Shown piece by piece: positions 21,930 through 34,800 of a stretch of 64,000 nt of DNA. The translations under genes were made by a program, and so were the position numbers. The notes below the pieces were generated by a model. It did no database searches, was not told the DNA's origin, and saw only the letters and a program-made list of their open reading frames with translations. The stretch is taken from the NCBI GenBank assembly GCA_950295325.1, contig OX485804.1, positions 61,162,533 to 61,226,532 of the forward strand. The letters are read 5' to 3'. Position 1 is the stretch's first letter. Each line of letters starts with the position of its first letter. This DNA is from Polytrichum commune. Lineage: Eukaryota; Streptophyta; Polytrichopsida; Polytrichales; Polytrichaceae.

Positions 21930-23450
21930 CTAGCCAATCTGATCTGCGGGACCATTGTCCCAGGCTCGTAGGCTATTCACAGACTCCCCTTTGGTCGAAG
22001 GCATGGCTCGTGACACGGATTGAGCACGTGTCACCGCTGCGGAGCTCATCACCTCCCCCGAGGCTCCGAACATATAATAATCCGGAATGGAGGAACTAGC
22101 CTGAGCTCCGGAGGAAGACGGTGAGGGCAAGACTTGGCCGGATGACACCAAACTTTTGAACCTCTCCTCCAAGGCTCCAATCTTTGCCTCCAACGTCTTC
22201 TCCCGATCGGAAGCAGGACGTTTCTCTCGATGGAGAGCGAAGCAGTTCTCCACCGCATGATTGTTCTGCCTACAATGGGAATACTTCAACTGCTTGGGTA
22301 AATGTTTACCCGCCCCCTTCGTCAAGACCTTAGCGGGAACAAATGGTTTCCGCTTCGGATTACCTACGGTCTGGGCTGGCCTTTGCTTTGAAGGACAATC
22401 CTTCTTAGCATGGCCCGCTTGCCCACAAGACCAACAATACATGGTCTTATCCACCTCTGCCTCCGCCAATCCTGCAGCTGCAACCGCAACCTTCCGGGAT
22501 TAGCTAGAATCCACTAGCAAGGACACCAAATCGGTGGCGTCGTGCTGACACAAGGCACGATCACATTGCTCAACAATAGCGAAAGCCTCTGCAAGTGTCG
22601 CACGGCTACCATAATCCATGATGATCATGGGCAGCGCTAAGTCAATGAGGCGTTTGTCAATCTTGGACAAAAAAACCTTCACCAACTGGCTCTCTGCAAA
22701 AACACCTCCAGATTCTCTAGCAAACCTCGCCAACCTCGTGTACATGGTACGAGGTGTGTCCTCTTTCTCTCGTCGAAAGTCTTGGATCCGCTACATTTGA
22801 TCTCGGCGGAAACCTTCATATTCCTCCTCTACATGGAGTTGGAATTCTTGCAGAGGATCAAAATCAGGCGGAGCACCTAAAGAGGCTAATGCCGCCTGGG
22901 TAGCCTGGGCATATCGAGAGAGTGGAAGACTCGGACTCGACGTACTCGCAGATGCGGACGCGGAAGCCTGATCTTTAGGCCCACAGGGAAAACTTCCCTC
23001 CACATCCACCACAACGATGCCCTCGGCTTGCTCCGGATTCACCACAGGAGCGGCTAATAAAGTAGAAGTTGCGCCGTCCTTTAATGCGGAAACCAACTCC
23101 ACCCGAGTCTCCCAATATCGCTCCACCTGACGCAACACCATCCAATGAGCATCCATCCATTGCTCATAAGTCTGGAGCGCCTCGTGCTCCAAATATTGGG
23201 GTAGTAGCTCGAACGCATACTAGTCATTGAAACTGGTATTGCGTTGACGCTTCTCCTTCATCCATGTCCTGAACCGAATTTTCCAATTTTGTAGGGATGG
23301 TCCTTGCTCGACCGGAAAATCGGTCTCGGATGCCGCCTCACGTCTTCTCCTCCATCTCGTCAAAGGATCCCACCTAAAGGACGTGAGACCGAGTGTCAGT
23401 CCTCCATGCCAAAGTAGGCTGAAAAGCCTCGTCGGATGCTACCACTGGTT
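21930..23450 (-). pseudogene. Gag with CCHC zinc knuckle (broken)
   Basis: The capsid-like part includes QNWKIRFRTWMKEKRQRN, YAFELLPQYLEHEALQTYEQ and DFRREKEDTPRTMYTRLARF, the last typical of Ty3 Gag C-terminal capsid. The nucleocapsid knuckle CWSCGQAGHAKKDC fits C-X2-C-X4-H-X4-C. A second knuckle, HCRQNNHAVENC, has Tyr where the first Cys is expected. All is in one frame, interrupted by TAG at about 23220, TAG at 22791, TAA at 22500 and TAG at 21930. The start codon is not identified. Confidence 0.82.
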
Positions 23451-23530
23451 CAACGTCCAAGACGTCCGAGGATCGACCTTCCGATGATGCCGGAGACGGA
23501 GTACGATAATGTTGGCTCCACGTTGTAATC

Positions 23531-24760
23531 ATAAACCCGCAATGGGTTTGGTCACTAGAGCCAACTATCTAAACTAATGTAGTGTCAAGGTAAAGGATCA
23601 AAATGTGAAAGGCAACCTGCACCTGCAAACACCACCAAACTTATGGTCTACTGATCATCAATCCAGCCTCACCATAAGGGAATACAAGCACCGTCCACTT
23701 GGTGCACATACAAGGGTCCCGTCGGTCATTACTCCGACTTCACCCCCACAATACCTTATTACAATCTATGACAACACAAAATGAGGCAATACCGACAACT
23801 GCCAGCAATACAACCCACCACGGGGGAAGATACCAAAATAAAAAACAATAAACAATGCAATTTTCAGCACTGGATCCTCTTCCCCAAAACAACACTCAAG
23901 CAGAAATAGAAATTTACCGCAGCCAACCGGCACCCGCCTACGGTTGGTGGTCAAAAATGAGGGTTGTTTGTTGCCATGAAAAGAAAATGCACATCTCTCA
24001 TCTTCCGCTACAACATAAAATATTTTCCTCCCTGAAATCCCTGGAATATGTGTTTCTAAACACAATTCGCCCTTAACAATTATCTTGTTAAGTCGAATGA
24101 TGATTCCATGTGCCAATGCGCTCCACCCCTCGGCAATTCCTCAACAATATAATAAACCTATCCCAAAATAAATCCTACACCTATCCCCAAATAAATTCCA
24201 ACAACAATATAATAAACTTATCCCCAATAAAATCCCAATGCCCTTATTTGCCTTCTAATAAAAAAAGAATGAAAACCCCCGCTTTTAACAAGTACCTCTA
24301 TCAAGTCGTTGCGGAAGAAAAAAAAGTTAACCTTAAATTCGCCGAGATCCCACGTCCTCCACGTGTTGCCGGATGCTCCCGCGAACCTTTCCCGCAATGC
24401 TCCACCTTTCTCAACAAAATGATTTTGGTACCAAACCTCCCACAGCCCCCAAGGAAGTCGAAAAGGTGCTCTTAATCTTTTCGCCGAAGTTTGTTATTCA
24501 AAAATCCAAGAATGGCACGTTCTTGAAAAATTTGAATACCCCCAACTTTCGTTTTTAATTAATGAAACACCCATAGAGAAGGTCTCCGTCAAGATACATC
24601 TCTCTTAGATCCAAGGAATTTGTATCTCAGTTTTTTTTTAATTCAAAAATACAAATAAAGAATATAAGGTGATTGTATTTTTGTATAAAAAAATACAAAT
24701 AAAAAAATAGATAAAAACAATAATATGTTTTTTGTTTTAAAATTTAAAAAAAAAACCCCT
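23531..24760. other. Region upstream of Gag, no LTR found
   Basis: If the element were complete, its 5' LTR would lie here. I looked for the 13567-14112 blocks (TGTAAATAGCGATCG, CACACCTCGACA) and did not find them. The part from 24560 on is very AT-rich. The element is either truncated at its 5' end or interrupted further out. Confidence 0.45.
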
Positions 24761-24761
24761 G

Positions 24762-24860
24762 CCCCCCCCCCCCCCCCGCGGCAGCAGAGGAGGAGAGGGC
24801 TTAGACTTAGGGGGGAGGGGCTGAGGCGTAGGGGGAAGGGGGGGAGGAAGGTGAGGGGGG
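24762..24860. repeat. C run followed by G-rich tract
   Basis: There are 16 C in a row at about 24762-24777, followed by a purine-rich, G-dominated stretch to about 24860. It is low-complexity DNA adjoining the broken gene. Confidence 0.8.
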
Positions 24861-26576
24861 CGGGGAGACTCCTTCTCCTCCAACTTTGGTACCCACGTTG
24901 CAGACTGCTTCTCCTCCTATTGACTCAATTCCGCTATCAACTTCAGAGATTGTGTCTGGTTTGTCTACAATTGGCCTTGAGATAGACTATGTGGATGAAG
25001 ATTTGACAGAGTTGGAAAGATTAGTAATTACTTGGGAGGAAAAGTGTCTACTCTCGAAAGGGGGGAGTAGATCTTTTCCTCCATACCCTTGTCCTATGGG
25101 CATGGGATTGGAGGTGGATCGAACAGACACTTAATTCACGTCAGTCTCCTCCGGAGACCAAAGTTTTTTATTATACTTGGGAGGATTGTCACATTGCTTA
25201 CTATGAATCTATGGACTTTAAAGATAAAATTGACACAAGGGAGGCTTCAGCACGTACTTCCCAAGTTTTCTGGTCTGCATTTGAGGATTTATGCAAGGAT
25301 ATACTTCAGAGTTCAAACGGCAGTGGAAAGGTCTTTGATGTCTGTATGAACCTGCAGAAGCGAAGACAACTAAGGCGTGGGATATCAATGTCTGAAACAA
25401 CTCTTTTAAAACTTACTCAACACAGTTCAATATCAATGTACAGTGATACGGATTTCAAAATTGAGTTTGAACTTCAAGCAAGAAGATTTTGGATGGACTG
25501 GGATTTGCTAGAGGCAGCTATTGAAAGATGCTCATCTAGTCGTGAGAAAGAGCATGCGAAGGCTTTTGCTGAAATTTACGGTGGACCAGAGTTCAGGAAG
25601 ACTAAAGCTCCAACTGATGCATGCATTGAGAGCTTCATACATAATGAAGCATTCTCTGCATTTACATTTCAACAGCTCCGGAGAATGTGTTATCATGGTA
25701 TAGATGGCCCTGAAGAGAGATTGAGCTACTTGAGCAGAGGGAAAATGTGGATAAAGCTCTCCTTGCATATCAACAACTCTACATCTCATCACAGATTTTT
25801 AAACCAATTCAACATGCCTTAGGAAGCAGAAAAGCTACACCCATTGAGGTAATGGTTTATTTTATTTTATTTTTGGATGAATTCCAACTTTAAAATCCAA
25901 AACTTTTCTATACCATGACTTCATCAATCTTATTTGTGGCATGTGTAGGTTACACAAGGTAAAGAACTTCAAGCATTTACAAGACATTGGGATTGGATTT
26001 CAAGCACAAGGGAATATTTCTACAAGCCATCAGTGGATTGAATCCATACTTTGGGATTTTAAAGAAACTGCAGTTGACCTTTATGGGTTGACAAATTCAT
26101 GGTTGAGCAACTGCTGGAAGCAATTTTGGGGGAGCTCCTTCAACTACAATGTTGTTTTCGAGTATCCAGATGACATGGCAGGGAAGATCCTTCACCCCAA
26201 GGTCGATGTTGCCATTGTCAGACCAGACATTCAGCTTGATTTACCTGCTCACATTACATGGCATTGAAGTGAGCAGACCATTTTCATTTGCAATGAAGTG
26301 CCTACATCAACAAATTTATCATCTTCAGTTTGCCCAGATACCCGCCAAGCATTGGAGAGGGACTTCCGCCTAGGTTGGGGAGCAACATGGTCCCTTCTAG
26401 TTCCTCTAAGGACTAGCTTTGAATTTGCTACAAACTTGATCAAGAAATTACAGAATAATCAGCTAGGAGACCTTGGGTGGACATTTAGTGGATTTACACT
26501 TGAAGAGGCAACTTGGGAACAACAAGTGGAAGACAAGTTGGGAAGCATTATTTTCAGTCAACAACAAAATTGGTGA
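24861..26576 (+). pseudogene. Broken gene of unrecognised family
   Basis: Protein-like frames run through this stretch with breaks: EIDYVDEDLTELERLVITWE (to 25134), FYYTWEDCHIAYYESMDFKD to GPEERLSYL (about 25160-25740), VDKALLAYQQLYISSQIFK (25750-25847), then after a likely intron 25848-25948 (GTAATG...GTGTAG) VTQGKELQAFTRHWDWISST, WDFKETAVDLYGLTNSW, VVFEYPDDMAGKILHPKVDV and, after one in-frame TGA at 26265, DTRQALERDFRLGWGATWS to DLGWTFSGFTLEEATWEQQV. Frameshifts occur near 25130, 25740 and 26035. The retained intron argues against a processed copy. I do not recognise the family; it could be a cellular gene remnant or part of a large DNA transposon. Confidence 0.6.
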
Positions 26577-29500
26577 ATTTGATGATAAAAAAAAGAAGAC
26601 ATGGCAAGAATGAAGCGACAAGATTTTAAAGTGAATCACTTAATTATTATACGAGGCAAGATGGATGTAAAATTTGCAAAAACACAATTTTTTTTCAAAA
26701 TGTGAGTCTATTTATTTATTTATTGTAAATAAAAAGTGAATGCGATGAATGCGGTTTTATGTGGGCCATATGATGAGGCCATAGGAGGCCTTAGAAAACT
26801 TGTTGAGTACCCCATATCCCCGCAAGAAAACTTAGGTTTTGTTTCTAGATGCTATATGGCAATTGTCAACAATTGAATGTTGCCATGGAGAATGCCTAAG
26901 ACATTTTTCAAGGGAGAAATTCCTCACTTTGCGTACAAAGTTCAATGGTCGCTTGACTTAGATGAGACATAGCAACTGCATCCATGCTCATGACCAAGTT
27001 CATCAACCACTTGGTGATGGTTCAAATGCCCCACATCGTATAGGTGCAATATATGTTTGAGAATGTGGCGTGAGATTTTGTTGTTTCAAATATGAACCAT
27101 TCTGAAATTATGGCATGGTAACTACAACATGGAAAGGATTCGGGTGACAACATTGCAAGCAATTGCTACTTTAAAATAACTTCTTCAAGATAAGGCAGAC
27201 ATGATACCTCACAAATCTTGCATACTTTGCAATGACGAGAAAATCATGGAGATGGTCTTTCTTCATGGGACAAAGTGGAAAAGTATTTTGAAAATCATTA
27301 ACCAAGTGAACATTTTTCTATTTGTTGATTGTATTGAGCATATGTTTTTATGTAATCCAGAGAAAATCATGCTATGTATTTTCATAATGCATGTCGTTTG
27401 TACTAGGTGAATGAATAATGCAGGATTAAAACCATCTCTCTCTCCAAATTGAATGACATTCAAATATATTATTTCAATCAATATGTGATTAAAAAATGAT
27501 AAATCCTAAACCTTAAAACAAGCAATGGAATGATTGAATTGCCCTTTCAAACTCCTACTTACAATGAGTGAGTGTGCAAATCGAAATCTGCAAGTGCCTG
27601 CTCCCAAAGGCAAGCATTTAGTCTAAACCTGTAAGTGGCAAACCCAATGATGGCAATAATCTTCATCTCAACAACTTCATATTTAGATGTGCTACAGACT
27701 CGACTAACCTACCAAAGGGTCTAACATGTCAAATCACCGTATTTAAAAAAACCTTGATAATAATAATAATAATAATAATAATTCATGTGTCAATATGGAT
27801 TCCTTATCAACTGCATGTCTCATCCAAACCAAACCTATTATACTGCAGATATTAAACATGATTATCATCATATATGTATCATCCTCTTCTAGTTGACTAC
27901 TCATTCACACAAGAGTTCACTTAATGAGATCCATCATTGACCAAGGTCATCTCGGTTAGTGCCGTTGCCACCACATGCATTTCTTTCCAAAACAATTGGT
28001 ACAATCCACTATGCAAAGAGAGCAAGTCTTAATTATTATTAGTCAAACACAACCTCCTTGATATTAAACCAATGCTATAACAAATCAAGCTCTGGATATG
28101 GGCATGTGACAAACAACTTTTACTTTAGTAAAACTGTAAATGTTGAAGAACCCTACACTGTTTAATGTAAGACTTACACATGAGACTGCAATAAAAAGCA
28201 AGAAAGATGAATTATATCCCCCTGACCCTTAAGACCAGACTGGGAGCCATATGAATCTAGCGACCACAAATACTAACCGGGTTTAGGTGGCAAAATTATA
28301 TCAAAAATTGGTCAAGAGATATGCTCAAGGTCTTTATGACCATCTCGATTCTCCATGTAACAAAGAGCTTAAACTCTTGTGACACCCTTGCAATAAGTCC
28401 AAAGCATAAATGAGGGTTTAGAGTTTCATTCAACTCTCTTGTCGTTCTCCAATGCATAATTGAGCCTTGACCACATTTTCTCTTTAAACCCTTACACAAT
28501 GATTGATATTCATAGAAAAGAAAGACAATTTTTTTTTTAGATTACCTCAAGAAAAGAACACTGACCTTGGCTCATAAACTGCATATCAATCGGAAGGTGA
28601 TGAAGACAGAGGGGATGATGAGGGTGCCAAATGATGAAGATGTTTATGGTCGATACCGCACATGTCTTTGCCAGTCCGCCCCAAATTTTTCTAAAAAATA
28701 TCGCCCAACTCCAACACGATCATCAAAAATATTTTGTTGGGGGGGGGGGGGGGCGCACTAGCGGTATTTTAGAAACGGTGTGCGATAAATTATAAGATTA
28801 ATTCGTTTGAGGTAAAATTTTGAAGAATTCAATATAAAATATAGGGGGTGAATCAATGTTGGAAATCAATTATAAAAAAAATACCATGCAATACAACATG
28901 TGTAATGGACCATATTTTGCTTCATCAAAGAAGATAAGGTAGGGGTGCCAATTTCCGTGCGGGTCCTAAAGTTGACCCCTAGGGTTGGAAGCACCTATCT
29001 AGGTGCTTTTACTTGGGTTTACAAAAGCACCTATCAAGGTGTTTTTACCATTCACAACACTGCCAACATTTCATTGGCTGTCAGCGGTCGGTTTTAGAAA
29101 TCCGCCCTGTGGATTTACCACGTACCCTATGTGCGAGTGTTGGTCACTCTACAAGGTTTCCTTTAAAAATTTGTAGGAAATCATAGACATGCTGGAAAAT
29201 TTCGATTTCTTCATAGTTGCTCTTGCACCAGCTTTGTGGAGCGCTCAAAATTTATAAAAAAATAATTTTAGCATCCCAACTAGGCACATCTGAAATTTGG
29301 ACGGAAATTGGCACCGCTACCTTAGAGGGCTCAATTTTATTCCATGAAGGTTTCTCTTCATTAATGATACTATGAACTTCATAAAATTTAAACATTGACA
29401 CAAAGGGGTATATTTGAGACAATATTTGATGTTAAAAATTCTTTTGCAAATATTGTACAAACTCTTACTATCTTACAAATCTTGGACAATTATGTTTCTT

Positions 29501-29900
29501 GAGACACTAAATTTTAAGGTTGGACTTTACTTGCATTCTTCATTACAATCTTGTTGGTGTAATTAATTTCTATTGTGTGTTCTTCTTGCCATAGCACAAA
29601 AATAAAATCCCGTTATTAAAATGCCAATTCACAATGCACCTCCTCCCTTGGCTAAAAATTAAAGTTTTTTTTTTTAAAAGTATTTAATGCATTCTAGATT
29701 TCTAATTGCCAATAGGGTATTAAAATTTTAAGCTTCGTAGATTTCTTAATTTCTTATTTTTACTTTGAGATCTCCTAATATTCGAATTCTTAAAGATAAT
29801 ACCCCCTTGAAAATAAGTGATTGTCGTAGGTGTTTTTCAAAAATTCACTATGAGTGCCCCTCCCCATCACATTTGCTTGGGCCAAAATTCACAACCATCA
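26577..29900. other. AT-rich intergenic region
   Basis: No gene is recognised. It includes an ATA microsatellite at about 27756-27782 and a G run at about 28739-28754. 28970-29110 contains a local duplication of AAGCACCTATC(TA/AA)GGTG. Confidence 0.4.
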
Positions 29901-31780
29901 CCTCTGGTTAACAATATCGGTTAACAAGCCCTTGCTTCTCGAAGTTGACGTTTTAATTTTTTGTCGCTGCAACCAATTGTATGCTAGGCCAAAGTCAATG
30001 TAACACGAATACGAATGGGAGGCACAACATTATTTGCAATGCCTTGCATTACAACTTCTAAGTATTCTAGACTAACGCTAAAAGCTTGAATTAAGTGTAA
30101 TATTCTTATAAATATTTTATCAAAATTTTCTTTCAACATATTTTCAATTCCTTGCACACGTAAAAAATCTAATTTGTTGCATATTTAATAAGTTGCTTGC
30201 ACCGTGTTCACATGCTACATAATCACCTCCCATCCAATTCCTCTAATTTCCTCATCACGTGTTATTAAATCCATTTGCTTTTTCTTTTGAAACAACATTC
30301 ATAATTGACAAGCTCCAGTATAAATTATATACATTGTCCTTGGCATGTCATCTAGATAATCACTTGCAATGACTGATAGCAACACATGGATTAACTCTTG
30401 ATATATTTTGATTTGTCTGATGTCTTTCAAATTCATCAACCTAAAAGATAATGAGCCAAATTTTGATTGGTTATACATCTTGTGCACCCTTTCGTTGCAA
30501 AATTTTGGTGCTAGGCTTCGCTCAATACTAATGAAAAAACTCTATAATATATGTAGGAGTTACAATCCCAATATCAAATATACTCTTATTATGTAAAATT
30601 TGAGCTTCTAATTTTGGCGTTAAAGTTTCTAAGTGACATTGAACAAAATTGGTTATAATGGGTTCAACTATACTTATTGACATCTTCACTCCCCAAAATC
30701 CCACTTTGCATATCTTGACATCACTAACATAAAAACTTTTGTCATGCCAATGGTAGAATCATTCACTTGATTTCTAGACAATATCAAATCATTCGAATTT
30801 CTAGTAAATATGATGTCAAAAATAATTTTAAGGGCATCAAAGATTTTTGTCTTGGTTATCTCCCGATCAATAGCAATTTCACTAGCAAAGACCTTGACGT
30901 CAATAAGATCATAAACCCGGGAAGGGCACTCATACATGTATTTAATAACCCATCTGCGACGGAAGGGTATTTATCATGGGGCTATTTATCTAAGAAATTG
31001 GAATTCTTTACACCCTATTAGTACAGATAAATCTAAATTTTGTCATTTTAGATGACCCTATTTGTATTTATAAAGTCGCAACTCAACTAGTTTCTAGTAC
31101 CCTATGTTCCTTATAATTTTTATATTTGACCCCATGAATGACAACGCATAGGACTCTTGTGCAGAGTGTCTCTCGTCTGGTACAGTATCGTGAGAAACTT
31201 CGGCGTCGGTTGCCCACAGAGAAACAATCAAATGATTCTACTACTAGAACTCCGAAAACCACAAGCATACCACTAGAACTCAGAAAACCGCACACAACCA
31301 CAAAATGCACGTCAAGAACTTCAACACCAAATCCTGCCTCACAAACAGCGTTGCATTGGTGCAAGCAACCCTAGGCAACGCACAAAGCAAAGAACACCAA
31401 AACCCTCGTCATCCAAATTTTTCATTCGGGAATTTGGATTCAAAATGGATAGTTTTTCATCCATTGACCACCATAAAATGCATTGTATACCTCTGCCTCA
31501 ACATTTTTTTCTCTACCTACTATTCCCAACCCTATTTTAGATTGAAAGAATTAGATAAATTGATGCATTATATGGTACCCTTATTTATTTATACACACAA
31601 CTTTGTATTTGTAGAGGTGCTTCATTATATCGAAGAATTGTATAAATTTTATCACAAATGAATAAAAAGTACCCTACATTCTTTCGCACATGGTTTAATA
31701 AATTTTCGCGAGTGCCCTCCCCGGGATCATAAATTACATAAAACCTATCATTAAAATCCTCAAAATGTCTAAGCCTCACT
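29900..31780 (-). pseudogene. Possible decayed coding remnant
   Basis: On the minus strand, open segments share one frame over 30937-30299 (EIAIDREITKTKIFDALKII, MTKVFMLVMSRYAKW, SIERSLAPKFC, LIHVLLSVIASDYLDDMPRT). A further piece at about 30150-30000 reads LHLIQAFSVSLEYLEVVMQG, and one at 31779-31585 reads MRLRHFEDFNDRFYVIYDPG. The periodic hydrophobic pattern looks protein-like but stops are frequent. I do not recognise the family. Chance open frames in AT-rich DNA remain possible. Confidence 0.3.
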
Positions 31781-32349
31781 AAGATTGCCTGATCGTAGTA
31801 CGACTCCCAACAACAAAGACATATTTTGGGTTAGCATCATGAAGCAAGCTACATCAATATTCATATATTAAAGATTATTTATTTATCCCAATTCCCTATC
31901 ATTTGCGAATTGACCCACAATTAGACGAAACGATAGCAAATGATTACAAGGTCTGGAAATAATTTTGCACTAGTAAAAAATAAAATTCCTTTCAAGCAAT
32001 TATTGCAACTCATGCTTTTCAAGTTGGCGATCCATATTGGTTTTTCAAAACAATTCTAAACACATCTCGCCCAACACGAGGTTGTACGTTATTTTTTATC
32101 GGTGCATGCAGTGCATCTTCATTCTCCAATTTGAGAAAAATATTTGTCATTATTCACGATAAAATGGACCATATGAAGACCGCATTTTTGTGTTTTGCTT
32201 TCAAGAACAAAGACACCAACATGTTCATGAAGTTTTCTTTATCTATGACGAGCATGATTGCAACATGAGATTTATAATGAAAATGCAATTGGGAGTACTC
32301 AACTCCTAATTGACAATCATTTGATTATATAATGGCCGCATGGCCTCCT

Positions 32350-32940
32350 AGCCCCTTGGGTACGCAACTTCCATATCACATGGCCCTAATTATAATAACT
32401 TATAATGCATTTAAATCAAATCTCAAGTGATATAAATTGTTTTCATGTATGAAGTTCTTGTAGCCCTTCTAACAAAGAATCCAAAACTATATTTATATAT
32501 AGGAATTGAATATTCCTTGAAACATATAATTGCATTAAAAAATAATACGAATATCATAGGCCAAAACATCCAACTTTTTGGATATTTTTAATAGAATTTT
32601 AATATTTTAAATCATAAATAAAGCATTTCCAATGACTTATAATGTTAATTGGAGGCAACTACTCATTTGGATTTAAAAAAATTGGACACTCTACAAGGCT
32701 TTTTCCAAAGAAAGAAGGTGTTTCAAAATTTTATATACGTTGTAGAGTTTTTCTTTTTAAAAAAAAATGGAAATTTGTAACTGAACTTTTCCTACATCTC
32801 ATTTCATTTAATTTGGTCTTCACCCAACTTTTTGGTTCTTTTATTTTTGTCTAATTTGATATAATTTTTACAAAAGCCATTCTCTAAGCCGTTTTAATGC
32901 CGATGCCTCCTATGTATAATATGCGAGTTGCATACCCATG
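32350..32940 (-). mobile_element. Mutator-like MITE, copy 1
   Basis: The ends are GGGTACGCAACTTCCATAT at the left and ATATGCGAGTTGCATACCC at the right, inverted repeats of each other. The interior matches the reverse strand of the elements at 44604-46003 (blocks GAGGCAACTACTCATTTGG, ATTTGGTCTTCACCCAAC, AAGCCGTTTTAATGCCGATG). It is non-coding; no clear target duplication was found. Confidence 0.65.
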
Positions 32941-33470
32941 CAAAGATTGTACGTGGTGAATGATCTGGTAATCATGTATATATATACATATCTTCACACA
33001 TATGTAGTACTTTGCATGCTCAGATGAACTTCGAGTAACGAAGCAGACTCCAACTTCCTCTTGAGCACAACGCCGCTGATCTCATATTCTTCAATAGATG
33101 TACCTAAGTAGTGTGGACTCAACCAAACCAAACCTATGTAGTGGTCATAGTATGATCAGTGGAAGTGAAACTATATCATATTGCCCCATACACTGAGGGC
33201 GGATTAACCTGAGAAGCAGCGAGCTACATAAGCTCTTTTGAGCTGCTTGAAGAATCACAGAGGTTGGGTGCTCAGCACTGAACGAACTACTTTTTTTTGC
33301 CTGTTACTGAAGAATACCATGCATTAGGTACACCCACTGGCATATCCTTCTGTATGGGTTGTATGTTCATGAGGCCCACCCAATTCAACTCCAACCAGGC
33401 GTGTGCAATGTAACTTGAGTTTTATAGACGAAATTATAGCACATGTATGTGGTGGAGAGCACTGTGACTA

Positions 33471-33891
33471 AGGTAGAAATACCATAACCCGTGAAAATAA
33501 GGCGATTCACATTGAAGATCTGGTCTGACAATCATGAGATCGTTTCCCAACATAGACGAGAAGGATTCATGAAGAATGCAAGTTGTTTCATATGTTTCTG
33601 CCCTGTACAAAAAATGCTACAATTTTTCAAAGTGGAAAGTTGTCCAAACCCCTACTCGTTCACTAGATTCTCCCTACACCGAACGTGGTAATTTGCATTT
33701 CCGTATAGAACATCGCTTAAATCAGGTACCTCATGAGTACGTTAACACTTGACTCGCATTGGCTACACTAAGTGTACAAGCATTGAAGTTGCCGCCGAGC
33801 CATGATCTGTTTTAGAAATGGCACTTCACCATTATGACGGCGGTCTAGTGCATGGCTAGAGGGTGGTTAACGGGTTATGGTATTTCTACCT
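33471..33891 (+). mobile_element. MITE with TA target site, copy 1
   Basis: The termini are AGGTAGAAATACCATAACC and its reverse complement GGTTATGGTATTTCTACCT, flanked by TA on both sides. The 421-bp non-coding body recurs inverted at 58808-59239. A TA duplication points to Tc1/mariner-type (Stowaway-like) mobilisation. Confidence 0.85.
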
Positions 33892-34357
33892 TAATCGGGG
33901 GCTTTAGACATTGGAGCCCGTGTAAGATATGTGGGCATTATATTGTATGATTCGTTTTTTATGTTCTTCAACTTCTATGGGTTGTATTTACACAATTACA
34001 AAGCTTGGGTTGCATTAGCAAATCTACAATGAAGCATCAACAAAAATAAAAGAAAATGGACTTATCATGATGGTAGAGCAATCCTATTCCCAACTAACAA
34101 ACTTCTTGAGTATTTTGTTTCTCATAAATTTCATATGAACAAGAAGAAATCAAGCTTGGTGACTACAAAGACTCTGTGAATTTATTTTGCACTAAATGCG
34201 CATGGGAGAAAGGGGAACCACATACAGGTGAAGGCAATTATCTTGCATTTTGGACTTCACACCTCTTGCAATCACCCCATCCCCTCCCCTCGTCTCTTTC
34301 TTGCATAGACACCGAATTTGAAGCCAAGCCATAGCCATAGCCGACCCATCCTCCTCC

Positions 34358-34628
34358 TCACTTTATGTTTCCTCTTTCTATCGTTACACCTCTGCCTATT
34401 CCGTCACGAGCACTTGAAATGTGAAGAACATATTTAGTTCAACTCTAGTGTTGAAATCTATGTACATAGAATATGCCCAAGATGAAATGTATGTGTATAG
34501 AACATTTCCAAAATAAGATGTATGTGTATAGGACATGCCCAAAACGGTGGTTGAAACTGGAATGGTTGAGCACTTCAGAGTTTATCACAAAGGTCATAAA
34601 CCATCTCTGACTTTAGATCGCCAATGGA
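34358..34628. repeat. Dispersed repeat related to 692-890
   Basis: It shares with 692-890 the blocks ATGTATGTGTA, GGACATGCCCAAAA and GGTTGAGCACTT. An internal 35-bp segment (ATGTATGTGTATAGAACAT-like) is present about three times at 34467-34547. Confidence 0.6.
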
Positions 34629-34800
34629 ATTAATTTCGGTGTTAAATCAATTAAAAGAAACCTCTGGATTGCATGCTATTTTAGGACTTTTATGTTGGAT
34701 GAATGAAAGGTACTCATATACGATAATTTGCTCTCTCTCCTCTGCTACCTCTACAATAATGTTGGAGGGAGATTGGGTGGCAATGGTGGTGATACTCTTA

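Larger units (their letters stand above)
13567..23530 (-). mobile_element. Ty3/gypsy element with DNA methyltransferase and PHD finger
   Basis: Reading 23.5 kb down to 13.6 kb, the order is Gag, aspartic protease, cytosine-5 DNA methyltransferase, reverse transcriptase, RNase H, integrase, PHD finger, polypurine tract and LTR. RT before RNase H before integrase defines Ty3/gypsy. Gag and the first half of protease share one frame. A frameshift near 21265 moves the remainder to a second frame that holds through methyltransferase, RT, RNase H and integrase apart from small indels near 19300 and around 18350-18560. About a dozen stops interrupt the frames, so this copy is dead as read. The right boundary is uncertain because no 5' LTR or primer-binding site was identified. 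A 1904-bp insertion (16251-18154) splits RNase H. Confidence 0.88.

Noticed and set aside
18139-22503. Many short plus- and minus-strand frames within the gypsy element
   Set aside because: They are out-of-frame shadows of Gag, protease, methyltransferase and RT.
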